Shown here piece after piece: positions 34,152 through 46,108 of a stretch of DNA of 64,000 bases. This DNA is from Nannobrachium achirus (lineage: Eukaryota > Chordata > Actinopteri > Myctophiformes > Myctophidae). The first letter of the stretch is position 1; every line of letters begins with the position of its first letter. The DNA is taken from positions 72,991,272 to 73,055,271 of the forward strand of contig OY997641.1 of assembly GCA_963921795.1 (NCBI GenBank), read 5' to 3'. The notes beneath the pieces were generated by a model that was given only the letters and a program-made list of their open reading frames with translations, had not been told where the DNA came from and did no database searches. Both the position numbers and the translations under genes were made by a program.

Positions 34152-34200
34152 TGCGCATGCGCGAAACACGTTGATCCGGAAGCCGGATCTTCCGGAAGTA
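34152..34200 (+). promoter_or_regulatory. Promoter block of zinc-finger copy C
   Basis: It has TGCGCATGCGC at 34152-34162 and CCGGAAG at 34176-34182 and 34192-34198. Confidence 0.55.
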
Positions 34201-34560
34201 GAATGTTTCTGGCGTGGCGTTTCCACAACAAAGGAACCGTTGGTGTTTCATGGTGGTTTTGGGACGCGACCAACAAACCTAAGCATAAAGGTGGTTGCCG
34301 GGGGGCAAGGAGCTCCGCTGTGTTCACTTGGACCGCGCGGAGGTGCTGAAAGTCGTGGGTCGAAGATGTATTCTGTCCCTATCAGGACATAACACGGACG
34401 GACTTTGCAATGCTCCACACGGAGACTCGCTCGCTTTAGCTCGGCGGCGGTGTCTCACGTGGATTAAGTCCGCTTGAGTGTTGGTGTTTAGTTTCATGGT
34501 GGTTGGGACACAGCGCGTGGTGAAAAGCTTCTCATATTAAAAGGAGTTAAAACGCTTCAA

Positions 34561-34777
34561 ATGGAGTCTGTACGGCTGAAGATAAATGAACACATGACGT
34601 CGGTGGGAGAGGAGATATTGTGTGTTTTGGAAAAGCAACAAATTGTTGATGTTTGTCGCGTGAAGCTCGATGTCAGAGTGTTTGTGTTGGAGCGCCTCCG
34701 TGCGGCCGCAGAGGTCATGTGCAACCTCTTCCAGAGAGAGATGGAGACACTACACAACACCCAACTACACACTGCAG
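34561..34777 (+). CDS. Zinc-finger gene copy C, exon 1
   Basis: It is 217 nt, one codon shorter than copies A and B (HNTQLHTAG). Start, donor and phase are the same. The donor minisatellite follows to about 34920. Confidence 0.72.
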
Positions 34778-34920
34778 GTATGTCTGTTACACACACAACA
34801 CCACACTACACACTGCAGGTAGGCCTATGTCTGTTACACACACAACACCACACTACACACTGCAGGTATGTCTGTTACACACCCATCACCCAACTACACA
34901 CTGCAGTGTCTGTTACACTT

Positions 34921-36765
34921 AAAGGTAAAATGACATTCTGTTTTTACCAATCATAAAAGTCTTTGCCCTGGTCCTAAAAACATGTTTTAAAATGTTTAAA
35001 CTTGGAAATCCACTCCATGGAGCCGCTCTTATGAGCCCTGTTTAGGTGTCATGAAAAAGGGTCTGTCACCTGAAATACTCCAAACTCACCACCAGGGGAG
35101 CCTCTCTCTCCCACTCATTCTAACAAAATAAATATTAGTAGGCCTATGGGGCTGTTAAGTATGACATCATTTTGTTGGCAGAGGAGAATTTCTGCCCCCA
35201 GTTTCCGTGAATCTTTTTACTATTTTTACTATTTACACATTTTTCTTCTCTTTGTTGTTGAAAGGAAAGTGTTAGAATTATACTTTAGTCGTTATTTTTG
35301 TCTTGGATCTGTTGAAATAGCGAGGGACAGAAAATGCTCTTGGGGCAGAGTTCTCCTCTGCCTATAAAATGATGTCACGGCTTAAAAGCCCCATAGTGCT
35401 GTAAGTACATGTACTTGAGTACAATTTTGAGTATTTGTACTTTACTTGAGTATTTCCAATTTTCAATTCTTATACTTCTACTCCACTACATCTCAGAGGC
35501 AAATGCACTTTATCTCTCCACTACAATCATTTGGAGGCTTTAGTTACTAGTAACTTTGTAGATTTTGATTATTAATACAAATCAATCACTTGAGCCCTTA
35601 TAGGCCAGCGATTCTCAAACTATGGTTCCCAAAGTTGCCACACACACGCGCACGCACATACAGATCTGTGGCCGCCCCTCCAACACACAGAGATGCGTGC
35701 TCGCATTTTTGTTGCTTTCGCACAAGACAGTGGCTGTGACACAGACACACACAAAACCATGGCAGCTAAAGAGGCTGAGCTAAGCCCTGGCCTGAGGCAT
35801 ACGCGTCTGCATGATCAGCGGGGAATTGTGTCAATACGAGCCGAGGCGCGGGTGTTTTTTCTTACCCCGGGAACGATACATTACCGGAGCCCTGCGGTTA
35901 CATATGTACCTTCGCGGAGTTCAATTTAGACCGTCGGCACCGCGGTAACGTACCAACAGCTCCGCTCCGCAATGCAGAAAAACTTCATGGTCCTTAGTAT
36001 AGCAACATATTTTGGCTAAATGCCTCAGTTTAGAGAAACACCTATTGCTTGTGTTATAGCGTTTTACTGTCTGCTCGCTTTTACTGTCTGTGTGTGTGTG
36101 TGTGTGTGGGTGGGTGCGCTGTGCACGGTCACAGCAACGACAGAGAGTGTCGGTAAAAGGAGGGAGGTTCCACTTAGCTCTACCCCGGGCTGGGAGCAGT
36201 GCACTGTAGCCGGACACAGCCGACACAGAGTGTCGGTAAGAAGGAGGGAGGTTCCGCTGTGCACAAATACATTGCGATACATAGCGATTTTCATTATTTC
36301 ACTAAAGCATAAACGGACTACTTGATATGAAGGATATTGATGTAAATAAGATATTTGAATGGATAAATGTACTTTATATGCCCATATTTACAATTAAAGG
36401 ACAATATAATGTAAAAGGTCACTTCCTCAAAACTTGGGCTGTGGAGAAATAACTCTATGGGAGAAATACAGACAGGGAGACTGGGAGAGAGGAGGGGGGG
36501 GGGGGGGTGAATAGACTGTCGACGTATGAGTCCAGCAGCCAATGAACTGCACGTTTGAGACTCATTATGCAGAAACCGGCACAAACACACAGATAGCAGG
36601 AAAACCACTGCATGTCAAAAGTTGCGTTTTTTTTTTTGTGTAATTGAGGCCAGGAAACATTAAAAAAAGCAAAAAGAAAATAAAAAAATATTTTTGGATG
36701 TCATGTCCACTTTAAACATACCTGTCTCGGAAGCTTAATTTAAAATATAAAGTGCTTGTGGGTAC
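34921..36765. other. Unit-C-specific intron 1 sequence with a TA-site MITE
   Basis: Positions 35147-35393 are a TIR element (TGGGGCTGTTAAG and, inverted, TGGGGCTTTTAAG ends) flanked by TA. After it comes a fish repeat with TACTTGAGTAC and TTTACTTGAGTATTTC motifs (about 35400-35560). Positions 36120-36260 hold a duplicated GTCGGTAARAGGAGGGAGG. Positions 36496-36508 are a G run. No gene is recognised. Confidence 0.5.
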
Positions 36766-36875
36766 TGTAATATCAAGATAAAGTTCAGAGAGACCGGGCT
36801 TGTGTTTTACCAGTCCGCCATATTTATTCAACACCAACTCTAGTCCCCGCAAGGGGGCAGCCTAATATCACAACA
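36766..36875 (-). repeat. 3' LTR of the Gypsy element
   Basis: 110 bp, identical to the 5' LTR. It is short for a Gypsy LTR. Confidence 0.9.
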
Positions 36876-37096
36876 CCTCCCCTCTTAAAAAAAATAAAAC
36901 TGTTAAACAACAAGTTATGAACTGTGGGAGGAAATGGCTAACATCTGGTATAATAATGCAATGAACTTCACTTCACAAATCAGGATGAAAGAATCAACAT
37001 TAAAGAGTACAGTTTTTTTTTCTTTTTTCTTTTTTGACCATGTCAACATGCAAAACACACTGAGCCTAAATAAGTCACTCTGGCTCTAAAATAACA

Positions 37097-38571
37097 TCAG
37101 TCCTCATATCTGGATGGAGTTTTGATAATGCGGCCACTTCTGTTAGTTTTGCCAGGTTTATTTGGCACATCCGGAGTGGCATGAGTGACCTGTTTGGTCA
37201 CCTGTGCTGCTGCTGTATCCTTTTCCTCAGATGAGGTTTCCGCAGTTTTCTCTCCCCCATCTCCCATTTTCAGAAGATGCTTTCGGTTGCGTCGCAGCCG
37301 ACGTCCCTGTGCAGTCTCTATGATGTATGAACGTGGTGTCTCAGCCACATCTTTGACCACAGCCGGACTCCATCTCCCCGTGTCATACTCCTGAACCCGC
37401 ACAGAGTCCCCTCTGTGCAGTGGAGGTAGATCTTTCGCCGTTCTGTCGTAGTGAGCCTTCTGCTTCTGTTTCTGTGCACTTATAGTCTCTTGAATGTCCT
37501 GCGTTGTCTTGTGTATTGTCGGTAAGAGCTGTTTGTTAGTGCACGGGATGAGTGCCTTCAATCTTCGGCTCATTAGCATTTGAGCTGTAGAGCCACAACT
37601 GCCTATGGGCGTGTTGCGGTATTCAAGAAAACCTATGTATGGGTCAGAACCCTCCATGTCGGCTTTTTCCAGTATGCGCTTGACTATTTGAACGCTCTTT
37701 TCCACTAGGCCATTTGCCTGGGGGTGCCTTGGTGACACTGTAGTGTGCTTGAAGCCCCACTCTCTGCTGAACTTCTTGTATTCTTGTCCGTATTGAGGTC
37801 CATTGTCACTTTTTATGACCTCAGCCAATCCATGCCTCACCAGTATGGCCTTTGTTTTTGAATCACTGTTGCTGCTCTGGTGTCTGGTAGTTGTTCCACT
37901 TCCCAGTACCCGGAGAAGTAGTCCACTATTATCAGGAAATCACGACCATGCCATGAAAACAAGTCAGTCCCTAGAATTTGCCATGGATGTTCTGGTGTCT
38001 CATGAGGCATCAGTGTCTCCTTTTGTTGTGCATTTCTGTGTGTGAGGCAGATGCTGCATTTTGATACAACCTCCTCAATTTCCTTATTCATCCCTGGCCA
38101 GAACAGGACCTCTCTCGCTCTGAGTTTGCACTTTTCCATTCCAAAGTGTCCAGCATGTATTGCCTTCAACATGTCTTTTCGCAGTGTTCGTGGTATTATG
38201 ATCTTGTCTCCTTTCATCAGTAGTCCCTCCACTTCACAGAGCTCATCTCTGTAATTCCAAAAGTGTCTGATTTTGATAGGGACGTCCTTTATGCCCTCTG
38301 GCCATCCATGTTTCACCATTGTTCTCAAGGTTGCCAATGTGTCATCTCTCTGTGTTTCATCACGTATTGTGTGCATTCTGTCTTTGCTGACAGGCAGTTG
38401 GCTGACAATGAGGTGAATTTGGGCATCCATGTCTCGCTCTAGTTTGTCATCTGGTTCCGAGTCGTCGTCTGTGATCTTGAGAAACGCCCTGGACAAAGTG
38501 TCAGCCACATACATTTCTTTCCCTGGTGTGTGTGACACCTGCAGTTGGTATGGTTGTAGTTTGAGAAGCAA
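37097..38571 (-). pseudogene. Gypsy integrase region (broken)
   Basis: Positions 38571-37837 encode the end of the RNase H domain (SHTPGKEMYVADTLSR), an H2C2 zinc-binding integrase N-domain and the start of the catalytic core (ILGTDLFSWHGRDFLII). After a frame change, 37840-37097 continue the core (IKSDNGPQY, with its second catalytic Asp, and SPRHPQANGLVEK, with the Glu) and a C-terminal domain (RRNRKHLL). The break between the two Asp residues should inactivate it. Confidence 0.85.
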
Positions 38572-39875
38572 CCTCTGTATTCTTGGAGAGGTGTTTCCCA
38601 GCGGCTTCTTGAATATGGAGACCAGCGGTTTGTGATCGGTTTCAATCTCCGTCTCCTTGCCATATATGAATTGATGAAACTTTTGACATCCGAAAACGAT
38701 AGCAAGTGTCTCTTTTTCTATTTGGGCATAGTTGATTTGGGTCTTGGTGAGTGCCTTGGAGGCGTATGCAACTGCTGCTCCATTTTGCAGCAGAACAGCA
38801 CCTAGGCCTGCTTTGGATGATCCACTGATACTTTCACAGGTTGTGTGACATCATAATACCGGAGTGACATCTGTGCTCTATCTATAAGAGTCTTTTTTAT
38901 TTTGTTTACTGCACCATCATGTTTTTCATTCCAGTGCCATGCAACGTCCTTCTGTAGCAGCTCTCTGAGTGGTTCAGTAGTCGCTGAGAGGTTTGGCACA
39001 AATTTGGATAGGTAAGTTATCATTCCCAGAAATCTCTCAAGAGCCTGCTTCAGCTATTGCTTGGACCTTGCTGGGGTCTGGCTTCAAACCCTCCTGACTG
39101 AGTGTATGTCCAAGATATTTCACTTCCTTTATTCCAATCTTGCTCTTTTCTTTGTTGAGCCTGAGATTCACGTCCCTGGCCCTCTGAAGTACTTGTCTAA
39201 GCCTTCTGTCATGTTCCTCTTTGTCTTTGCCAAAAATGAGAAGGTCGTCAATGTAGGTGACAACGCCCTCAATATCTTCGAACAGCTGAGACACTCTTTT
39301 ATGAAAGACTTCCTGTGCACTGTTTATCCCAAATGGCAAGCGTAGATATTTATATCTGCCGAATGGTGTGTTGAAAGTCGTCAGGTTTGAAGATTCCTCT
39401 GTTAGAGCTATTTGCCAGTATCCGCTGCTGGCATCTAGTGTGCTGAAGTATGATGCTCCAGCCAGCTTGCTCATTATTTCATCTTGAGCTCCTTTGGGTC
39501 TAAGCATAAGCGTAGCTTGCCATTTGGCTTTTCCACAGTCACCATGGAGTTAACCCATTCTGTTGGGCCGTCTACTTTTGTTATCACTTTCATTTTCTCC
39601 ATCCTCTGTAGTTCATTCTTTAGTCTGTCGGTCAGTGTCACTGGTATTTTCCTGGGTGCATGTATGACAGGCTTCACTTCTGGTTTAATATGGATGTGGT
39701 ATGGCTCTGCCAGGCACCCTATTCCTTTAAACACGTCTTTGTATTCCTCCAAAATAGGGTGATCTTCCTTTTCCTCAACACTTCTGACCAGTCTGACCAC
39801 ATCAAGCCTCTCACAGTCTTTCAAGCCCAGTATGGGCTCAGCAGTGGGCATGTCAATAATTGAGAATTCACACAT
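38439..39875 (-). pseudogene. Gypsy reverse transcriptase and RNase H region (broken)
   Basis: Positions 39875-39474 encode the RT N-terminal part up to LRLCLDPKEL. Positions 39507-39037 carry FSTLDASSGYWQI and the catalytic VTYIDDLLIF. Positions 39023-38802 begin the RNase H/connection part. About 20 residues expected between the first two pieces are missing, and a second gap follows RT near 39030. Frame changes also occur near 38800 and 38570. The polyprotein cannot be made intact. Confidence 0.85.
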
Positions 39876-39890
39876 GTAGGTTTTCCCCTT

Positions 39891-41047
39891 TTAAGTGCAT
39901 GGCAGGCTGCATTTGCCAACAACAGACAGTCTGTTACCTCCATATCCAGTGAGGCGTTTTTTGTGCTGTCTGATATGAAATGGATATGATTTTTTAATCT
40001 TTCTGGCCAGCTGTTTTGAGATGGCATTTGTCTGTGCAGCTGTGTCCACTTTGAATTTCACTCTGTTGTTTTTAATGTCCAGTTTTACATACCACGCATT
40101 TTCCTCTGCACTGCTTGTGACCTCATCGATATTGATTGCTTCAATGTTAAGGTCATCATCTGAGTTACTATCTTCCTGTATCTCATGCACAACTCTGCTT
40201 CTGCATACTTTTGCAAAGTGGTTTGCCTTGTTACATTTTGTGCACAATTTCCCATATGCAGGGCATCTGCGCCTGACATGTGTCTGGCCACAGTATTTAC
40301 AGTCCACGATCTGCTCTCGTTCAGTGTACTCATTCCTCCTGTCACGTTGTGTCTGAGCCTCTCTGCCTCTAGTGCTATAGCGCCCTCTGCCTCTCTGCGC
40401 CTGCACTTCATGTATATTCTGTGTCACTGCGCTCACATTCTCGCATGCGTCATTGTTAGAGCCAGCGGCACCGGTAGTGAAACTTTGCATCTGTTGTTGT
40501 GTGCACTCTGCTGCACGGCACATGTCAATGCACTTTGCCAAAGTTAGCTTGTCTTCTCTCAGCAATCTCCTGCGAGTGTCATTGTCTCTTATCCCTTCTT
40601 TGATCCGATCTCTGATAATTCCATCCAATAAATCAGCATACTCACAGTTTTTGGAGAGAATCCGTAGGTCTGTGACAAACTGATCGATCGTTTCATCTGG
40701 TTTCTGTACCCGGTTGTTGAATATATGACGCTCGTACGCTGTGTTTTTCCTGGGTGTGCAGTAATCCTCAAACTTTTTAATGAGAGGCTCGATTTTATCC
40801 TTCTCTCCCTCCTCAAACGTGAAGGTGTTGTACAATTCCTGTGCCTCTTCTCCCGCGCAGTGAAGTAGAATGACGCATTGTAGTTTTTCTGCTTTCTTTT
40901 CCTTCTCGGTGGCACACATGTACAATCTGAAGCGTTGTATCCATCTCCTCCAGTTCTCTGCTGTGTTGCCTTCAAAGACACAGTGTTGTTGGTGGTTTTA
41001 AGGGCTCCATTTTCCGTCTGGTTGCAGTCTTTTACTTCTGACACCAT
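39891..41047 (-). pseudogene. Gypsy Gag and protease region (broken)
   Basis: A long frame (40925-39891) encodes capsid-like sequence, two CCHC-type zinc knuckles (CKYCGQTHVRRRC and CTKCNKANHFAKVC) and an aspartic protease motif VDTAAQ. The N-terminal Gag start at about 41045 is in another frame, with a one-base shift at about 40980. Confidence 0.8.
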
Positions 41048-41156
41048 GTAATATCAAGATAAAGTTCAGAGAGACCGGGCTTGTGTTTTACCAGTCCGCC
41101 ATATTTATTCAACACCAACTCTAGTCCCCGCAAGGGGGCAGCCTAATATCACAACA
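41047..41156 (-). repeat. 5' LTR of the Gypsy element
   Basis: 110 bp, matching 36766-36875 base for base as far as I can read. Confidence 0.9.
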
Positions 41157-41513
41157 GGTAAAAGTAACCGTATCTTCAGTAGTGTTCAATAAAAATTCAT
41201 TTTAATCTGAATGGTGGTCATTTTTGGCGTATTTCTTCCATATGTTTCAACTACAAAACCCAGTTGGGGGTTGTTTCGAGGTCCCAGTAGACAGAGGCTA
41301 ACCTGCCGACGCGAGTGAATGCTAACCTGCTCATGCAGGTGAATGCTAACCCAAAGCCTAAACCCTAACATTAAGCTTAAACCTAACCCCTACCCTTACC
41401 CTAACCAGACTACTGGGACCTCGAAACAATAGAAATATCGAGATTGTGCCTTTGGTTGGGCAGGTGTACGGCACTCTGAAATGGACACTCTTTATTGAAA
41501 GATACGGAAGGTA

Positions 41514-41737
41514 AGGGCGGCAGTGGCTCAGGGGTAGAGAAACTGTCATTAGAACACAGAGGGTTCCCGAAGGATTCCCAGTTTGATCCCGGACTCCCTC
41601 AGAGTTGGTGTTGAAGAGTCCTTGTGCAAGAACCCCTGGTTGCTCCCGATGAGCAGGTTGGTGCCTTGAATGGGTGAATGTAAATCTATGTAAAGCGCTT
41701 TGGATAAAGTCGCTATATAAATGCACCATTTACCATT
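41514..41737 (+). repeat. SINE-like repeat, intron 1 copy C
   Basis: Orthologous to 7619-7836, with a GCGGCAGTGGCTCA head. Confidence 0.65.
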
Positions 41738-41754
41738 TAAGGGTACTTCTGCGG

Positions 41755-41864
41755 TAGCCTGACTGCAAGCGCCAGACACAATCACACACTTCGTTTTGGG
41801 ATTGAAGTCTGAGATTGGGGACGGAGATTCTACTTCAGCGGGGGCGGGGTAAAGCCTATTGACG

Positions 41865-41951
<87 letters not shown>

Positions 41952-42433
41952 TACACACACACACACACACACACGCTTAGAGCCTCCGACGGCGACGTGG
42001 CGTGTCATTGCAAAAATACGTTATTTCTCATAACATATTATATGACTGCATGTTTACGTTAAACATGCAAAATGGTATTAAAACGTGATGAAACGGCACT
42101 ATTGTATAGTTTATTAAAATAATACGAGTCGAGTCTGACTCCGCCATGACAGTTTTCACGGACCAATCAGAGTCCACTAGACTCTCACGTGGGCAGAGGA
42201 CACAAATCAGAGTCCACGAGTGAGTCTCACGTGGGCAGAAGAGCTCTGTTTGGAGGGGGCTGGGACCGGAGCAGCCAAACCACGTGCCCCAAGCATACAA
42301 CCCTGATTGGCCCATTCAAAGCGCCCGCTCTTCAGGCGCGCTAGAAATAAAATAAAAAATCTCCGGGTTCAGTCCACACTACACACCACCCACCAGCAGG
42401 GGGTGGTGATGTGCGGACTGAAGTATCAGGCTA
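41755..42433. mobile_element. 679-bp element with TAGCCTGA ends and 9-bp duplication
   Basis: The ends are TAGCCTGA and TCAGGCTA. The 9-bp duplication CTTCTGCGG is at 41746-41754 and 42434-42442. Units A and D read CTTCTGCGGGCC or similar without the insert. It contains the (CA)n tract 41867-41975 and a hairpin near 42374-42422. It shares TAGC ends and duplication length with 21019-21707, 60658-62968 and 63014-63046. Confidence 0.75.
41867..41975 (+). repeat. (CA)n microsatellite
   Basis: CA run of about 109 bp with rare interruptions. Confidence 0.95.
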
Positions 42434-42442
42434 CTTCTGCGG

Positions 42443-43207
42443 GCCTGAAGAGAATTGTAGAATCAGTGGTCGTCGAGTAAGCACTTTATATTTCATATAT
42501 TTATATTTATAGATCAGGCTTTTGCTGTGGTAGCCTATATCCCTACTCTCTCTCTCATAATGTTCATAGGGCTCAATAGTGGGCACGTTTGTCCCACTAC
42601 AACCAGACAGGTTAAAAGTATCAATTTCAGACATATATTTCCAACAACCTATTGAAAAAGAAATAATAATAATAACAAAAAAGCTGAAACTACCGAACGA
42701 AACCACTTTGCACAGTGAAATCGATGGTTAGTTAATCGAAGGATAGTCGCTCAGTCGTAAGTTGTAACTCATGACATGAGTTTTGTTTGTAGTAGTCCCA
42801 TACATACATCATTGTGTTCATGCTTAGCTGCACACTTCTCAAAATGAAAATCAAAACATATCGGGCGAGACTGATTCATCAACAAAAGAAGTCATGCCCA
42901 TATGGGCTGTCCAGATATGGGCATGAAAGGGACAAGGACTGACAGATATGTATGGTCATATCAGTTGGATTGGCGGTGTGACAGAGGTGTGAGTGCTCCA
43001 TTGTGGCCCAAACTCTTGACCTATAGCAGTGAAAATAGCTTACATCAGGATGGGGACAATTAATTTATCTCTTAGAACAAGTAGTGACTGATCCTTTTAA
43101 CTGAACAAAACATACTAAACGTCTATAGTTTGATTTGATTACGTCATGGTATAATATACGGTTGCTGCATGGTAACCAAAAGTTCTTTCTACTGGTGATT
43201 TCCACAG
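42443..43207 (+). other. Conserved intron 1 end, unit C
   Basis: It matches 7860-8591 and 22286-22943 up to the exon 2 acceptor. Antisense open frames are by-products of this conservation. Confidence 0.6.
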
Positions 43208-43351
43208 AGCACCACAGGGAGAGGTCTACAGAGTCTAGAGAGATGGCCTCCCAAACATATTCAACGTTGTCAGAGGAACAGCGAGAGATGGACAAGGGAC
43301 GTGGACTGTTGGATGCAACAATGCAACCTGTAGTGAAGTTGTACAGGATAG
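43208..43351 (+). CDS. Zinc-finger gene copy C, exon 2
   Basis: It is 144 nt and open, with the same splice sites as copy A. The copy B stop codon reads CGA (Arg) here. Residue content is essentially that of copy A. Confidence 0.72.
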
Positions 43352-44035
43352 GTATGTACTGTTTTATTTACTTTACAACCTGTAGTAAAGTTGTACAGGA
43401 TAGGTATGTAGTGTTTTATTTACTTTACAACCTGTAGTAAAGTTATACAGGATAGGTATGTAGTGTTTTATTTACTTTACAACCTGTAGTAAAGTTGTAC
43501 AGGATAGGTATGTAGTGTTTTATTTACTTTACAACCTGTAGTAAAGTTGTACAGGATAGGTATGTACTGTTTTATTTAATGTGGTTAGGGCTGTCACGAT
43601 ATGACATTTTACATGACGATTAATTGTCACTCAAATAATTGGCGATTAACGATTTAATTGTGTATTTGTCGTTGATAATTACATTTCTGTTTGGCTTTTA
43701 GGCTTTGAAGTTGCAAATGGTAGATATGACACATAACCTAAATATACAAATACATTACTGACATATTTGACAACTTACTACATAAAAAATAACATTGATA
43801 GTGGAAATAGCCGATCTACAAGCTCACAACGCGTTGCGATGCGACGCGTTGTGAGCTTGTAGATCTGCTATTTCCACTATTTCTGAAATTTTTCAACATT
43901 CACGATTATGACGATTATGACAAAATAATTGCGATAATGTCAAATAATCACGATTAGACGATTATGTTATAATTGTGACAGCCCTAAATGTGGTTTAATC
44001 CTGTAGTAATGTTGTACAGGATAGGTTTGTAGTGT
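43325..44035 (+). repeat. 52-bp minisatellite spanning the exon 2 donor, copy C
   Basis: Five clear units start at 43325, 43377, 43429, 43481 and 43533. A sixth lies beyond the hAT insertion (43586-43986). Each unit repeats the last 27 bases of exon 2 and its GTATGT donor. Confidence 0.85.
43586..43986. mobile_element. 401-bp hAT MITE in the exon 2 minisatellite
   Basis: The ends are a perfect 12-bp pair TAGGGCTGTCAC and GTGACAGCCCTA. The 8-bp duplication AATGTGGT is at 43578-43585 and 43987-43994. Unit B has the empty site TTTAATGTGGTTTAATCC. A perfect palindrome (about 43803-43879) with AGATCTACAAGCTCACAAC arms occupies its centre. Confidence 0.9.
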
Positions 44036-44040
44036 GTTAA

Positions 44041-44674
44041 CTAGTTCACAGCCAAATCGCCTTCCATCGCCATTTTGAGGAGGGTGAGGCAGCCAGATCG
44101 CCAAACGTCGCCTTGGGGATCATTTTCTGATCATTTTGGTATTTTTTTGACATTTTTTGAGCCATAAATGACCTTTCTAGCTTAATTTTAGTCTAAAGTT
44201 ACATATTCGAAGGAAGTGACATCATCGATGACGTAACCCGGAAGTCGTTCGGCCATAACATAGAATGGGCCTTTTTACAGCATTGAATGTTGACGTTTTT
44301 CTTATCAAACTTTACCATATCTAGACCGATTTTCATTCGGAAAAAAATGGCTGGACTGACAGATTGGTCACTCAAGAGCAAAAACGAGTGTAAATGGCGT
44401 GTGCACGACGTTCGGATCGTGTTTTATAGCTCCCGAACGGCGGACCGGGAGACATAATGGCCGCCAATGGGCGCCGCCATTATGGGTCTACTGCTGTCCA
44501 CTCGCTAGTCCAGACTCTAGGAGATTATCGTTGGGCACACTCTAGTGGATAGTACTAGTACTACATCCTACAACAATATGATCCCTGTTGGGTTAGATTA
44601 AAGCTAACTTGGAAATTAATAAAATTCCTGGCAGTATAGGCGCACAAGCCTATTGTAAATGGCTGGGAGAGAGT
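44041..44674. mobile_element. 634-bp TTAA-site element, intron 2 copy C
   Basis: Flanked by TTAA at 44037-44040 and 44675-44678, the site that is occupied by a different element in unit A and empty in unit B. The ends CTAGTTCACAGCCA and, inverted, ACTCTCTCCCAGCCA are imperfect TIRs. No coding region is seen. Confidence 0.55.
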
Positions 44675-45295
44675 TTAATGAATACAAGAATTCAAGCCCA
44701 AAACACGCTGGCGATATTGCAACGTGCGGCACCAGGTATTCCTAAAAGCAACCTCTATGTCTACGTCTAAACTTATTCCTAAACTTAACTTTAGTAAAAC
44801 TAGGTCTAAACCAAACCTTATTCTTAAACGTAACTTCAGTAAAACTATGCTTAAACCTAACCTTCTTCATAAACCTCTGAAAACTATTCCTTCTGTGGAA
44901 AAAATGGGAGTGTGTTTTGGGTTGAGCTTTCCGGTTACCCTTAATTCTTATGACAATTATTATTATTATGAGAGTGTACAAATGGAACCAAATGGACCCT
45001 TACGGGTTGATCTGGTTCCATTTGTACACTCCCAGAGTTAAACACCCGTAAGGGACCATTTGGAACCCCCCCAAGGAACCAGGGTCCCTGAACCACACCT
45101 TGAGGTCCACTGGTGTAGAAGAGTGTTTACAGCGAGACAAGATGCACAATGTTTGATCAGAATGGAACTGAGCCTTCATTAGTATCATTAGCTACACCTG
45201 TGAAGAAAGTAAGGAAGAGGCCCAATGGTTTCTATTATGGCTTGCATGGAGCCTAATGGGCTGGTGAGTGGTGCTAGTACCGCTATATTGTAAAT

Positions 45296-45517
45296 TTGAT
45301 TTTGATTTTATTTGGATCTCTTTTAGCCCATCGGGCTAATCTTCCAAGAGTCCATAAGAACATAACATTACATTACATACATTACATACAAGACATTACA
45401 TTATAAAACAACACAGAATATAACAGCATGAATTATTAAAACCCATCTACATAAGGACTATGCATGGCAGGGGCGTCCTCCTCCCTGAGCCAGCCATACA
45501 TCTGGCCGCATACCAAG
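45296..45517 (-). mobile_element. Short LINE 3'-end insertion
   Basis: 222 bp inserted with duplication TAAAT (45291-45295, 45518-45522). Units A and B have the empty site. On the - strand it ends in AATAAAATCAAAATCAAA, typical of fish LINE tails. Confidence 0.65.
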
Positions 45518-46108
45518 TAAATAGTCAATGCATACTTGTCCTGTAACGCACAACTGCCTCTCGATGCTGAACCCCTATCTGCTCTCGATGATCAAGTTGG
45601 TGGCATGCGTTCCTCCCCCATCTGTGTGTGAATGGGTGAAATAGGGCTGCAAGTAACGATTATTTTCATAATCGGTTAGTTGGACGATTATTTAAACGAT
45701 TAATCGATTAATCGGATAAACAGCACTTTTGGCAAATTAACTTTACAACTTAGCTTAAGGTTGTTTTAGGCATGTTTTAAGTAACAGCAAATATAAAATG
45801 AACAAATTCTTCCTTTCAAAAATATTTATTAGCAAACAAACAACTTGTATTCAATAAAAGGGTGCCGGTATAAAAATAAAGCTAACTCAGTCAGCAGGCA
45901 AGGTGCTGTTCGTAAATAAAATAAAGTGCTGCTGAGTGCTGACATTATGCCAATGTCTCATTTTCTGTAAACTAAATATTAACAGCAACATATTGCTTTT
46001 TATTTAAACTATGTAGCAGCAATAAAAAAAAAATACTCAAAAGAAAGGTGCATACTGCTGCACAACAACAGGCTACAAGATATTAAATTCACAGGTGGTC
46101 AAATGAAT

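Larger units (their letters stand above)
36766..41156 (-). mobile_element. Defective Ty3/Gypsy LTR retrotransposon
   Basis: The 4.39-kb element is on the - strand. LTRs at 36766-36875 and 41047-41156 are 110 bp each and identical as read, TG to CA. Next to the 5' LTR (right side) is the primer-site-like TGGTGTCAGAAGT (41046-41034). Next to the 3' LTR is the polypurine tract AAGAGGGGAGG (36886-36876). The duplication is GGTAC (36761-36765) against GGTAA (41157-41161); unit D keeps the original GGTACAAGTAACC. Gag, protease, RT, RNase H and integrase regions appear in the usual order but are split by frame changes and deletions. There is no envelope-like region. Confidence 0.9.

Noticed and set aside
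41549..41974. Open frames of Val/Cys or Thr/His repeats over (CA)n and (GT)n tracts
   Set aside because: These are translations of microsatellites. Similar ones lie at 10776 and 57779.
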